From Streptomyces galbus (GTDB lineage Bacteria > Actinomycetota > Actinomycetes > Streptomycetales > Streptomycetaceae), in assembly GCF_005280195.1 (NCBI RefSeq), contig NZ_SZPR01000010.1:433888-497887 (forward strand): DNA of 64,000 bases, given 5' to 3'. The notes under the pieces were generated by a model, which searched no databases, was not told where the DNA came from, and was given only the letters and a program-made list of their open reading frames with translations. Numbering within the stretch: the stretch's first letter is position 1; every line of letters begins with the position of its first letter. Below are positions 7,239-15,394 of this stretch, in pieces. Made by a program: the position numbers and the translations under genes.

Positions 7239-8096
7239 TCAGGCGCGGGCGTCCAGGAAGGACTCCAGGCCCGCCAGGTCGTCGGTGTTGAGGTAGTCGA
7301 CGCCGGCCGCGAGCAGCTCGGTCCACAGGGCGTCCCGGGCGGGCCCCGGGGTGTCGGGGGTCGCCCAGAAGCGCACCTTCTGCCCGCGCCGGTGGGCGGT
7401 GGACACCAGGGTGCGCAGGGTGTGCCGCTCGGCGTCGGGGAAGGCGCCCACGCCGAGCCAGGTGAAGGTGAGCGTCCAGTTGTCGCTGACGAGCGGCACG
7501 AACGAGGCGGGCGCGGAGGTGCCGAGGTCGGTGAGGCGCCCGTCGTAGAAGGCGCGCCGGACCGTCTGGGCCTCCATCGGCACGCGGGCGGCGCGGTCGC
7601 CGGAGACGACGGCGGTGACCGGGCCGGGGTGCACGCGGCCGTGGGCGTACGTGGTGAACAGGTGTGGGTAGCGCCTGAGGTGGCGGTCGAGTTCGAGGTA
7701 CGTGGAGGAGCCCTCGGTCTTGATGTCGATGAGGAGTTGCAGGGGTGTGCGCCATCCCCGGTAGACCGAGCCGTGCTGTGCCTTGACGCGGGCGGCGAGC
7801 GGGTCGAGGTACAGGGACTCCAGGGTGCGGGCGGGGTCCAGCTCGGTGGCGTCGTGGGCGACCAGGAGCTGGTCGCCGACGAGGAAGATGTCGGCCTCGA
7901 CGCTGCCGAAGTGGTGGTCGAGCGCGTCGAGGAGGGGCCGGGGGTGCTCGTAGTCGTTGTGGGCGTGGGCGCGCCACAACGGGCGGGGGCCGCGCCGGTG
8001 TTCGGCGGCGAAGGCGTTCGCGGCGGGCGGGGCGAGGACCGCGGCGAGCGCGGCGCCTGCGGTGGTGAGCGCTCTGCGGCGGGTGATGAGGGCCAT
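7239..8096 (-). CDS. Tat-exported phosphatidylinositol phospholipase C / GDPD-like protein
   Basis: This 285-residue protein starts with a twin-arginine-type signal (ITRRRALTTAGAALAAVLAPPAANA), so it is exported folded. The mature part has HAHNDYEHPRPLLDAL, VEADIFLVGDQLLVAHD and LLIDIKTEG, the metal- and phosphate-binding strands of the TIM-barrel glycerophosphodiester phosphodiesterase / PI-PLC superfamily. Near the C-terminus DYLNTDDLAGL completes the barrel. It probably hydrolyses an extracellular phosphodiester of a lipid headgroup or polymer; the substrate is not readable. The ATG with GGGAGG upstream is preferred to an upstream GTG. The neighbouring glycosidase also belongs to a phosphodiester-cleaving family. 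Confidence 0.8.
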   Translation of the reverse strand: MALITRRRALTTAGAALAAVLAPPAANAFAAEHRRGPRPLWRAHAHNDYEHPRPLLDALDHHFGSVEADIFLVGDQLLVAHDATELDPARTLESLYLDPLAARVKAQHGSVYRGWRTPLQLLIDIKTEGSSTYLELDRHLRRYPHLFTTYAHGRVHPGPVTAVVSGDRAARVPMEAQTVRRAFYDGRLTDLGTSAPASFVPLVSDNWTLTFTWLGVGAFPDAERHTLRTLVSTAHRRGQKVRFWATPDTPGPARDALWTELLAAGVDYLNTDDLAGLESFLDARA

Positions 8097-8228
8097 GCGC
8101 TGCCTCCCTGTGGGGCGGGACGGGACCACAGGGAGTATGGAGCCGGGCCGGGTCCAACGAACCCGTACGGAGGAGGAGTTGGCCGACTCGCCGTCACCCG
8201 TTCACTCCGGCGGCGGACGGGCACGGGA

Positions 8229-8254
8229 AAGCCCGCCCCGGGTGGGGCGGGCTT
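8229..8254. terminator. Terminator after acyl-CoA dehydrogenase operon
   Basis: Perfect 11-bp arms AAGCCCGCCCC / GGGGCGGGCTT with a GGGT loop lie 20 bases beyond the stop of the minus-strand operon. Confidence 0.75.
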
Positions 8255-8274
8255 CACGCGGTGGGCGGTGGGCC

Positions 8275-9360
8275 TCAGGGGGCCTGGAGGTCCACGAGTC
8301 CGGCCACGGCCGAGCGGTGGGCGCCCGCCGTGCCGTAGGCGATCGAGTCGGCCTTGGCCCGCTTCAGGCAGAGGTGGACCGGGTGTTCCCAGGTCATGCC
8401 GATGCCGCCGTGCAGTTGCAGCGCCTCCTCGGCGGCGTGGACCGCGACGGGACCGGCGTAGGACTGGGCGACGGCGACCGTGAGGTCGGTGTCCTGGCCG
8501 GTGGTGAGCGCGTCGGCGGCGGCCCGCGCGGCGGCGCGCAGGCTGACGACCTCGAGCCACAGTTGGGCCAGCCGGTGTTTGAGCGCCTGGAAGCCGCCGA
8601 CCGCCCGGTTGAACTGCTTGCGCTCCTTGAGGTAGCGCACGGTCTCGGTCAACGCCCAGTCGGCGAGCCCGAGTTGTTCGGAGGCGAGCAGTCCGGCGGC
8701 GCTGCGCAGGGCACGTCGCACCGCGGGCTCCGCGTCGCCGAGGCGGCGGCCCTCGGCGCCGGTGAGGGTGACCGTGGCGAGCGGGCGGGTCAGGTCGAGC
8801 GAGGTCTGCGGGGTGACGGTCGCGGCGCCGGCCTCGACGGCGTACAGCCCGCCGTCCTGCGCCGGCACCAGCAGGACGTCGGCCGCCGCGGCGTCCGCGA
8901 CGCCGGTCACCTCTCCGTGCAGCCGCCCGTCCTCCAGCCGTACGGCGGGCAGGGCGCCGCCCGGGGCCAGGTGCAGCCCGACCGCCAGGACGCCGACGGT
9001 CCGGCCGGACGCCAGCTGGCCCAGCAGCTCCCGGTCACCGCACTCCAGCAGCGCCTCGGTGGCCACCACCGCACTGGCCAGGTAGGGCACCGGTGCCACC
9101 GCGCGGCCCAGCTCCTCCAGGACGACGGCGGCCTCGCGGTGCGAGGCGCCCTGGCCGCCCAGTTCCTCGGGGACCAGGAGTCCGGCCAGGCCCATGCCCT
9201 CGGTGAGGGACTTCCACAGCGCGCGGTCGTGCGGCGTGTCCGACTCGGCGCGGGCGATCACTCCGGCGGGGTCGCAGTGGTCGGTGAGCAGGTCCCGGAC
9301 GGCGGCGCGCAGCGCCTCTTCCTCCTCCGAGTACAGCAGGTCGGGCTCGGTGCGGCTCAT
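8275..9360 (-). CDS. Acyl-CoA dehydrogenase, smaller subunit type (361 residues)
   Basis: The protein has the acyl-CoA dehydrogenase fold: helical N-domain (residues about 8-115), beta domain (about 120-205) and C-terminal four-helix domain with RYLKERKQFNRAVGGFQALKH and LQLHGGIGMTWEHPVHLCLKR in segments. It is somewhat short, and the TWEH glutamate occupies the place of the catalytic base seen in the smaller subunits of actinobacterial heteromeric FadE pairs. It is the last gene of a three-gene minus-strand operon. Its ATG overlaps the stop of the preceding dehydrogenase gene (ATGA), so the two are translationally coupled in the manner of 1:1 subunits. Substrate could be a steroid side chain or branched acyl-CoA; that is inference. 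Confidence 0.88.
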   Translation of the reverse strand: MSRTEPDLLYSEEEEALRAAVRDLLTDHCDPAGVIARAESDTPHDRALWKSLTEGMGLAGLLVPEELGGQGASHREAAVVLEELGRAVAPVPYLASAVVATEALLECGDRELLGQLASGRTVGVLAVGLHLAPGGALPAVRLEDGRLHGEVTGVADAAAADVLLVPAQDGGLYAVEAGAATVTPQTSLDLTRPLATVTLTGAEGRRLGDAEPAVRRALRSAAGLLASEQLGLADWALTETVRYLKERKQFNRAVGGFQALKHRLAQLWLEVVSLRAAARAAADALTTGQDTDLTVAVAQSYAGPVAVHAAEEALQLHGGIGMTWEHPVHLCLKRAKADSIAYGTAGAHRSAVAGLVDLQAP

Positions 9361-10547
9361 CGGGCGAGGTCCTTCCAGGCGACGTCCTTGTCGGTGCGCG
9401 GCTCGGCGGGCATGCCCAGGACGCGCTCGGCGACGATGTTCAGCAGGACCTCGCTGGTCCCGCCCTCGATGCTGTTGCCCTTGGAGCGCAGGTAGCGGTA
9501 GCCGGCGTCGCGGCCGGTGAAGTCCACCAGCTCCGGCCGGCGCATCGTCCAGTCGTCGTACAACAGGCCCTCGGGGCCGCGCAGTTCGACCTCCAGGCCG
9601 CTGATCTCCTGGTTGAGGCGGGCGAAGGCGAGCTTCATGCCGGCGCCCTCGGGGCCGGGCTGGCCGGCGACGAGCTGCTGGCGCAGCCGCTCGGCGGTCA
9701 GACGGGAGACCTCGGCCTCGACCCAGAGCTTCAGCAGCCGCTGGTGCAGGTCGTGGGTGCGCAGCTCGGGGCGTTCGCGCCAGGTCCTCGCGGCCGGGGC
9801 GATCATGCCGCCCTCGCGGGGCAGCCGCATGCCGCCGATGGCGACGCGTTCGTTGTTGAGCGTGGTCTGCGCGACCCGCCAGCCGTCGCCGACCTCGCCG
9901 AGGCGGCGGTCGTCGGGGATGCGGACACCGGTGAGGAAGACCTCGTTGAACTCCGCCTCGCCGGTGATCTGGCGCAGCGGGCGCACCTCGACGCCGGGGT
10001 CGGTCATGTCGCACAGGAAGTAGGTGATGCCCGCGTGCTTGGGCACGGCCGGGTCGGTGCGGGCGATGAGGATGGCCCAGCGGGCGAGGTGGGCGCTGGA
10101 CGTCCACACCTTCTGCCCGTCGACCACCCAGTCGCCGCTCGCCTCCTCCCGGACGGCACGGGTGCCGAGCGCGGCCAGGTCGGACCCGGCGCCGGGCTCG
10201 CTGAAGAGCTGGCACCAGACCTCCTCGCCGGTCCACAGCGGCCGCAGGAAGCGCTGCTTCTGCTCGTCTGTGCCGTACTTGAGGATCGTCGGGGCGGCCA
10301 TGCCCAGACCGATGCCGATGCGGCGCGGGTCGTTGTCGGGGGCGCCGGCCGCTTCCAGTTCGGCGTCCACGACGACCTGCAGGGAGCGCGGGGCGCCGAG
10401 GCCGCCCAGACCCTCGGGGTAGTGCACCCAGGCGAGGCCCGCGTCGAAGCGGGCGCGCAGGAACTCCAGCCGGTCGGTGGAGGCCGGCGGGTGCGCTGCC
10501 AGCAACTCGGCGGTGCGGTGCCTGAGTTCCGCTGCGTCGACGCTCAT
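9357..10547 (-). CDS. Acyl-CoA dehydrogenase, larger partner (396 residues)
   Basis: This full-length acyl-CoA dehydrogenase has CQLFSEPGAGSDLAAL (about residues 113-128) and KVWTSSAHLARWAILIART for FAD and acyl-CoA binding, and a C-terminal YLRSKGNSIEGGTSEVLLNI that contacts FAD in the tetramer. The equivalent of the usual catalytic Glu in the C-domain is not obvious, as in larger subunits of FadE heterotetramers, which leave catalysis to the partner. It overlaps the upstream quinone-reductase gene and the downstream dehydrogenase gene by ATGA, so three proteins are made in coupled fashion. Beta-oxidation of an unusual acyl-CoA is the likely role. Confidence 0.88.
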   Translation of the reverse strand: MSVDAAELRHRTAELLAAHPPASTDRLEFLRARFDAGLAWVHYPEGLGGLGAPRSLQVVVDAELEAAGAPDNDPRRIGIGLGMAAPTILKYGTDEQKQRFLRPLWTGEEVWCQLFSEPGAGSDLAALGTRAVREEASGDWVVDGQKVWTSSAHLARWAILIARTDPAVPKHAGITYFLCDMTDPGVEVRPLRQITGEAEFNEVFLTGVRIPDDRRLGEVGDGWRVAQTTLNNERVAIGGMRLPREGGMIAPAARTWRERPELRTHDLHQRLLKLWVEAEVSRLTAERLRQQLVAGQPGPEGAGMKLAFARLNQEISGLEVELRGPEGLLYDDWTMRRPELVDFTGRDAGYRYLRSKGNSIEGGTSEVLLNIVAERVLGMPAEPRTDKDVAWKDLAR

Positions 10548-11521
10548 GCGGCGGCTCCGTCCTGCTGCGCGGGCACGACCACGACGCGGCCGGTGGTGAC
10601 GCCGTCGGCGACCCGCTGCACGGCGGCCGCGGCCTCGGCGAACGTCACCCGCTCGCTGACCAGGGGCTTGATGGCGCCCCGGGCGGCGAGGTCGGTGAGC
10701 TGCTCGTGGCAGTGCTGGACCAGCTCGGGGTTCTTGGTGTTGTACAGGCCCCAGTGCAGGCCGAGGATCGAGTAGTTCTTCACCAGGGCGTGGTTGAGGC
10801 CGGGGCTCGGGATGGTGCCGCTGGCGAAGCCGACGACCACGATGCGGCCCTCGAAGGCGACGACCTTCGCGGACTGGGCGTAGGCCTGCCCGCCGACCGG
10901 GTCGTAGATCACGTCGGCGCCCCGGCCGCCGGTGGCCTCCTTGACGGCGGCGACCACGTCCTCGGCGCGCCGGTCGACGACGACGTCGCAGCCCAGCTCG
11001 CGGGCCACGGCGGCCTTGTCGGCGCCGCCGACGACGCCGATCACGGTGGCGCCGGCCGCCTTGCCGAGCTGGACGGCCGCGCTGCCGACCCCGCCGGCCG
11101 CGGCGTGCACCAGCAGCGTCTCGCCGGCCTCCAGGTGCGCCCTGCGGTGCAGGCCGAACCAGCCGGTCTGGTAGCCGATGTGCAGCGCGGAGGCCTCGGC
11201 GTCGTCCAGCGCGTCGGGCGCGGGCAGCAGGGCGGCGGCGTCCGCGACGGCGTACTCGGCGAATCCGCCGTGGGGCAGGTCCGGGTTGGCGATGACCCGG
11301 CGGCCGTCCTCGGTCTCGCCGCAGATCTCCACGCCGGGGGTGAACGGCAGCGGCGGGGTGACCTGGTACTGGCCGCGGCACATCAGCGCGTCCGGGAAGT
11401 TGATGTTCGCGGCGCGCACCTTCAGCAGGACCTGGCCGTCGCGCGGGGCGGGCCGCTCGACGTCCTGGAGCCGCATCACCTCGCTCGGCTCGCCGTTCTC
11501 GTGCACCTGCCATGCCTGCAT
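10544..11521 (-). CDS. NADPH:quinone oxidoreductase, zinc-independent MDR family
   Basis: The 325-residue protein is a quinone-reductase/enoyl-reductase type medium-chain dehydrogenase. The N-terminal catalytic half ends with GYQTGWFGLHRRA, followed by the Rossmann motif VHAAAGGVGSAAVQLGKA (about residues 138-155) and DPVGGQAY. No zinc-binding Cys cluster is present. The ATG used has GGAGG 9 bases upstream; an upstream extension lacks a site. It is first in the operon with the two acyl-CoA dehydrogenase genes and may regenerate cofactor or reduce an enoyl intermediate of the same pathway. A TTAGTATGCAGTC stretch just upstream on this strand is relatively AT-rich and may hold the promoter. Confidence 0.88.
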   Translation of the reverse strand: MQAWQVHENGEPSEVMRLQDVERPAPRDGQVLLKVRAANINFPDALMCRGQYQVTPPLPFTPGVEICGETEDGRRVIANPDLPHGGFAEYAVADAAALLPAPDALDDAEASALHIGYQTGWFGLHRRAHLEAGETLLVHAAAGGVGSAAVQLGKAAGATVIGVVGGADKAAVARELGCDVVVDRRAEDVVAAVKEATGGRGADVIYDPVGGQAYAQSAKVVAFEGRIVVVGFASGTIPSPGLNHALVKNYSILGLHWGLYNTKNPELVQHCHEQLTDLAARGAIKPLVSERVTFAEAAAAVQRVADGVTTGRVVVVPAQQDGAAA

Positions 11522-11651
11522 GCGGAGCCTCCAGGGACTGCCTCGTCTGACCGGGGTCGACTGCATACTAAGCGGTCGCTTGCTCCGGGGGGAACAGTCG
11601 GATGCGTCACGCAGGAAGGAGCGCCGTCCCCCGCCGCGGCGCGGGGCCGCC

Positions 11652-12236
11652 TCACGCCCCCTTCGGCCGTGCCCGTACGTGTATCCGCTCGCCCTGCGGC
11701 CCGAACAGGCTGAGGAACTCCACCGGCCCCTCCCCCGTCGAGCCGAACCAGTGCGGCACCCGGGTGTCGAACTCGGCCGCCTCCCCGGCCGTCAGCACGA
11801 CGTCGTGCTCGCCCAGCACCAGCCGCAGCCGCCCGGACAGCACGTAGAGCCACTCGTACCCCTCGTGGGTGCGCGGCTCCGGTGCCGGCTCGCGCTGCGG
11901 CTCCAGCACCTTGAACGCCTGCAGCCCGCCCGGCTGGCGGGTCAGCGGCCAGTGGGTACGGCCGTGCCGCACGATCGGCCGGGCCCGCACCCGCGGGTCG
12001 CGCACCGAGGGCGCCCCCACGAGCTCGTCCAGCGCCACCTCGTGCGCCCGCGCGAGGGGCAGCAGCAGCTCCAGACTGGGCCTGCGCAGGCCCGACTCCA
12101 GGCGGGAGAGCGTGCTCACCGAGATGCCGGTCGCCTCGGACAGGCCGGCCAGCGTCGCGCCCCGCTCCTTGCGGATCCGCCGCAGGCGCGGCCCCACCTC
12201 GGCGAGGACCCGGTCCATGGCGTCGTCGTCGGTCAT
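11652..12236 (-). CDS. XRE-family regulator with C-terminal cupin
   Basis: This 194-residue protein has an N-terminal XRE helix-turn-helix (about residues 14-70; TLAGLSEATGISVSTLSRLESG) and a C-terminal cupin (about 105-185; HEGYEWLYVLSGRLRLVLGEHDVVL, EFDTRVPHWFG). XRE-cupin regulators usually sense a small ligand in the cupin and control a neighbouring enzyme gene. It is divergent from the CPYC flavoprotein gene with only 78 bases between them, and that gap holds overlapping dyads. Autoregulation together with control of the flavoprotein is therefore likely. The ligand is unknown. Confidence 0.87.
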   Translation of the reverse strand: MTDDDAMDRVLAEVGPRLRRIRKERGATLAGLSEATGISVSTLSRLESGLRRPSLELLLPLARAHEVALDELVGAPSVRDPRVRARPIVRHGRTHWPLTRQPGGLQAFKVLEPQREPAPEPRTHEGYEWLYVLSGRLRLVLGEHDVVLTAGEAAEFDTRVPHWFGSTGEGPVEFLSLFGPQGERIHVRARPKGA

Positions 12237-12242
12237 GGACCC

Positions 12243-12272
12243 ATTGCAGTTTCGGCAAATCGCTTTGTCAAT
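12243..12272. promoter_or_regulatory. Candidate operator for the XRE-cupin regulator
   Basis: An AT-rich island in the divergent gap holds nested dyads: TTGC-N7-GCAA (12244-12258), CAAA-N4-TTTG (12256-12267) and the outer ATTG...CAAT (12243-12272). Position just upstream of the regulator ATG fits autorepression. Confidence 0.55.
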
Positions 12273-12314
12273 GCGCGGGGACCGGAGCGACCGTGCCCGT
12301 GGAGGTGGTCACCC

Positions 12315-13280
12315 ATGACCGAGAACCACGACCTGTCCGACGCCTACGAAGTGATCGTCATCGGCGGCGGGGCCGCGGGCCTGTCCGCCGCGCTCGTCCT
12401 CGGCCGCGCCCGGCGCCGCACCCTGGTGGTCGACGCGGGCGAGCCGCGCAACGCACCCGCCGCGCACCTGCAGGGCTTCCTGTCCCGGGACGGCATGGCG
12501 CCCGCCGAGTTCCTGGCCGTCGGGCGCGAGGAGATCGCCCGCTACGGCGTGCACCTCGTCCGGGACCGGGTGGTGGACGCCCGGCGGGACGGGGACTTCC
12601 TCGTCACCCTGGACGGCGGCCGCACCCTGCGCGCCCGGCAGCTGGTCGTCGCGACCGGCCTGAAGGACGAGCTGCCGTCCGTGCCCGGCGTCGCCGAGCG
12701 CTTCGGCCGGGACGTCCTGCACTGCCCGTACTGCCACGGCTGGGAGGTGCGCGACCAGGCGTTCGGCGTCCTCGCGGCCAGTGCGCTCAGCGTCCACCAG
12801 GCGCTGATGGTGACCCAGTGGTCGAAGGACGTGACGCTCTTCCTGCACCGGGTCGACGAGGCGGAGCTGTCCGACCTGGACCTGCGGCGACTGGCGGCGG
12901 CCGGGGTCGCGGTGGTGCCCGGCGAGGTGGCGGGCCTGGTGGTCGACGACGACCGGCTGACCGGAGTGCGGCTGGCCGACGGCAGCGTGCACGCGCGCGA
13001 GGCGCTGTTCGTCGCGCCGCGCCCGGTCCCGCGCACCGGCCTGCTGGAACGGCTCGGCGCCGAGCTGTGCGAGACCCCGTTCGGCTCCTATCCGGTGGTC
13101 GACGAGCGGGGCCTGACCTCCGTCCCGGGCCTGTGGGCGGCGGGCAACGCGAGCGGCTTCGCCGAGCAGGTCGTCAACGCCGCCAGCCGCGGCTACCGGG
13201 CCGGCGCCGCGATCAACGGGGAGCTGCTGATGGCGGACCTGGACGAACGGGTCGCAGCGGCCGGCGCCGCCGGGGTGTAG
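12315..13280 (+). CDS. Thioredoxin-reductase-like FAD disulfide oxidoreductase (CPYC)
   Basis: The 321-residue flavoprotein has an FAD-binding GGGAAGLSAALVLGRA (residues 17-32), a second FAD contact VVATGLKDELP, and the redox pair CPYCHGWE with Cys137 and Cys140. The C-terminal GLWAAGNASGFAEQVVNAASRG matches the FAD-binding end of thioredoxin reductases. The expected NADPH motif after the CxxC is degenerate (GVLAASALSVHQAL in place of GGGDSA), as in disulfide oxidases of the GliT/HlmI type, so its partner may not be NADPH or thioredoxin. It is divergent from the XRE-cupin regulator; the start follows GGAGGTGGTCACCC. A role in disulfide or thiol metabolism is inferred. Confidence 0.82.
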   Translation: MTENHDLSDAYEVIVIGGGAAGLSAALVLGRARRRTLVVDAGEPRNAPAAHLQGFLSRDGMAPAEFLAVGREEIARYGVHLVRDRVVDARRDGDFLVTLDGGRTLRARQLVVATGLKDELPSVPGVAERFGRDVLHCPYCHGWEVRDQAFGVLAASALSVHQALMVTQWSKDVTLFLHRVDEAELSDLDLRRLAAAGVAVVPGEVAGLVVDDDRLTGVRLADGSVHAREALFVAPRPVPRTGLLERLGAELCETPFGSYPVVDERGLTSVPGLWAAGNASGFAEQVVNAASRGYRAGAAINGELLMADLDERVAAAGAAGV

Positions 13281-13309
13281 GCGCCGGTCCGGCGTAGCAC
13301 CATGGCTGC

Positions 13310-14848
13310 ATGCTGCTGACCCGGCTCGCCGACGTGTCCCGGGAGGTCGCCGCCACCGCGGCACGCTCCCGCAAGATCGCCCTGCTCGCCGAACTCTTCC
13401 GGGACGCCGAGCCCGACGACGTGCCGATCGTCATCCCCTACCTCGCGGGCCGGCTGCCGCAGGGCCGGCTCGGCGTCGGCTGGAAGGCCCTGGGCCAGTC
13501 CGTCCCCCCGGCGGACGGGCCGACGCTGACCGTGCGGGAGGTGGACGCCCGCCTCACCGAGCTGGGCGAGGTCTCCGGACCCGGGTCGCAGGCGGAACGG
13601 GCCCGGCTGGTGGCCGCGTTGATGGGCGCGGCCACCGCCGGGGAGCAGCGCTTCCTGCTGGGCCTGATCACCGGCGAGGTCCGCCAGGGCGCGCTGGACG
13701 CGCTCGCGGCCGAGGGGCTGGCGCAGGCCACCGGGGCGCCGCCGGCGGACGTACGGCGTGCGGTGATGCTGGCGGGCTCGCTGCAGGCGGTCGCGCAGGC
13801 GCTGCTCGCGCAGGGCCCGACGGCGCTCGACCGGTTCCGGCTCACGGTGGGCCGGCCGGTCCTGCCGATGCTCGCCCACAGCGCGTCCTCGGTGGCGGAG
13901 GCGGTCGGCAAGCTGGGCGCCTGCGCGGTGGAGGAGAAGCTGGACGGCATCCGGGTCCAGGTGCACCGGGACGGCGACGCCGTGCGCGTGTACACCCGCA
14001 CCCTGGACGACATCACCGACCGGCTGCCCGAGGTGACGCGGGCCGCCCTGGGGCTTGCGGGCCGCCGGTTCGTGCTGGACGGCGAGGTGATCGCGTTCGA
14101 CGACACCGGGCGCCCGCGCTCCTTCCAGGAGACCGCCGGCCGCGTCGGCTCCCGGGTGGACGTGGCGACGGCAGCGGAGGCGGTCCCCGTCTCCCCCGTC
14201 TTTTTCGACGCCCTGTCGGTCGACGACCGCGACCTGCTCGACCTGCCGTTCGCCGAGCGGCACGCCGAGCTGGCGCGGCTGGTGCCCGAGCCGATGCGGG
14301 TGCGGCGCGCGCTGGCCGCGGGGCCCGACGACGTGCCCGCCATGGAGGGCTTCCTCGCCGGGACGCTGGCACGCGGCCACGAGGGCGTGGTCGTCAAGGC
14401 CCTGGACGCGCCCTACAGCGCGGGCCGGCGGGGCGCGTCCTGGCTGAAGGTGAAGCCCGTGCACACGCTCGACCTGGTGGTCCTGGCCGCCGAGTGGGGC
14501 CACGGCCGGCGCACCGGGAAGCTGTCCAACCTGCACCTGGGCGCCCGCACCGCCGACGGCGGCTTCGCGATGCTCGGCAAGACCTTCAAGGGCATGACCG
14601 ACGCGCTGCTGCTCTGGCAGACCGAACGGCTGCGGGACCTGGCCGTCGAGGAGCACGGCTGGGGGGTGACCGTACGCCCCGAACTCGTCGTCGAGATCGC
14701 CTACGACGGGCTGCAGCGCTCGACCCGCTATCCGGCCGGGGTGACGCTGCGGTTCGCGCGGGTGCTGCGCTACCGCGAGGACAAGCGCCCCGAGGAGGCC
14801 GACACCGTGGAGACCCTGCTGGCCGCGCACCCGGAGGTGGCGCGGTGA
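13310..14848 (+). CDS. lig: ATP-dependent DNA ligase
   Basis: The 512-residue protein has an N-terminal DNA-binding domain (residues about 1-180), a nucleotidyltransferase domain with motif I EEKLDGIR (adenylated Lys210), motif III-like FVLDGEVIAF, motif IV EGVVVKALD and motif V WLKVKP, and a C-terminal OB-fold. This is the LigB-type ATP ligase found in actinobacteria beside the essential NAD-dependent ligase, so it probably acts in repair. The frame overlaps the downstream NUDIX gene by GTGA. A ligase-NUDIX pair may combine repair with removal of damaged or signalling nucleotides, but no direct link is shown. Confidence 0.93.
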   Translation: MLLTRLADVSREVAATAARSRKIALLAELFRDAEPDDVPIVIPYLAGRLPQGRLGVGWKALGQSVPPADGPTLTVREVDARLTELGEVSGPGSQAERARLVAALMGAATAGEQRFLLGLITGEVRQGALDALAAEGLAQATGAPPADVRRAVMLAGSLQAVAQALLAQGPTALDRFRLTVGRPVLPMLAHSASSVAEAVGKLGACAVEEKLDGIRVQVHRDGDAVRVYTRTLDDITDRLPEVTRAALGLAGRRFVLDGEVIAFDDTGRPRSFQETAGRVGSRVDVATAAEAVPVSPVFFDALSVDDRDLLDLPFAERHAELARLVPEPMRVRRALAAGPDDVPAMEGFLAGTLARGHEGVVVKALDAPYSAGRRGASWLKVKPVHTLDLVVLAAEWGHGRRTGKLSNLHLGARTADGGFAMLGKTFKGMTDALLLWQTERLRDLAVEEHGWGVTVRPELVVEIAYDGLQRSTRYPAGVTLRFARVLRYREDKRPEEADTVETLLAAHPEVAR

Positions 14849-15309
14849 CGGTCCGGCGCAGCGCGGGCCTGCTGCTGTTCCGGCGCACGGCGGACGGCCC
14901 GCAGGTGCTGCTCGGCCACATGGGCGGCCCCTTCTTCGCGAGGAAGGACGCCGGGGCGTGGACGGTCCCCAAGGGCGAGTACGAGCCCGACGAACCGGCC
15001 TGGGACGCGGCCCGGCGCGAGTTCCGCGAGGAGCTGGGGCTCGAACCGCCGGACGGCGAGGCGATCGCGCTGGGCGAGGTCAGGCAGACCAACGGCAAGC
15101 TCGTCACGGCCTGGGCCGTGGAGGGCGACCTCGATCCGGCGGCGGTCGTGCCGGGCACCTTCACGATGGAGTGGCCGCCGCGGTCGGGCCGGCTGCGGGA
15201 GTTCCCGGAGCTGGACCGGGTCGCCTGGTTCGGCCTGGAGCGGGCTCGCGCGGTGATCGTCACGGCGCAGGCCGCGTTTCTGGACCGGCTGGCGGAGCAC
15301 TCGGCCTGA
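14845..15309 (+). CDS. NUDIX hydrolase
   Basis: This 154-residue protein carries a complete NUDIX box at residues 44-66 (G-x5-E-x7-REFREELGL), with the metal-binding REExEE core intact. The start GTG overlaps the ligase stop by four bases. The sequence VPKGEYEPDE before the helix and WFGLERA near the end resemble Ap4A- or polyphosphate-type NUDIX proteins. It probably hydrolyses a nucleoside diphosphate derivative in the cytoplasm; the substrate is not readable. Translational coupling to the ligase suggests shared expression. Confidence 0.9.
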   Translation: MTVRRSAGLLLFRRTADGPQVLLGHMGGPFFARKDAGAWTVPKGEYEPDEPAWDAARREFREELGLEPPDGEAIALGEVRQTNGKLVTAWAVEGDLDPAAVVPGTFTMEWPPRSGRLREFPELDRVAWFGLERARAVIVTAQAAFLDRLAEHSA

Positions 15310-15394
15310 GCGGCCCGGACGCGGGCGCACGCGTTGCGGCTCCGGCCGCCGCGCGGGAAGGTCGGAGCAGAGTTCAGCTTCCAGGAGGTCGGTC

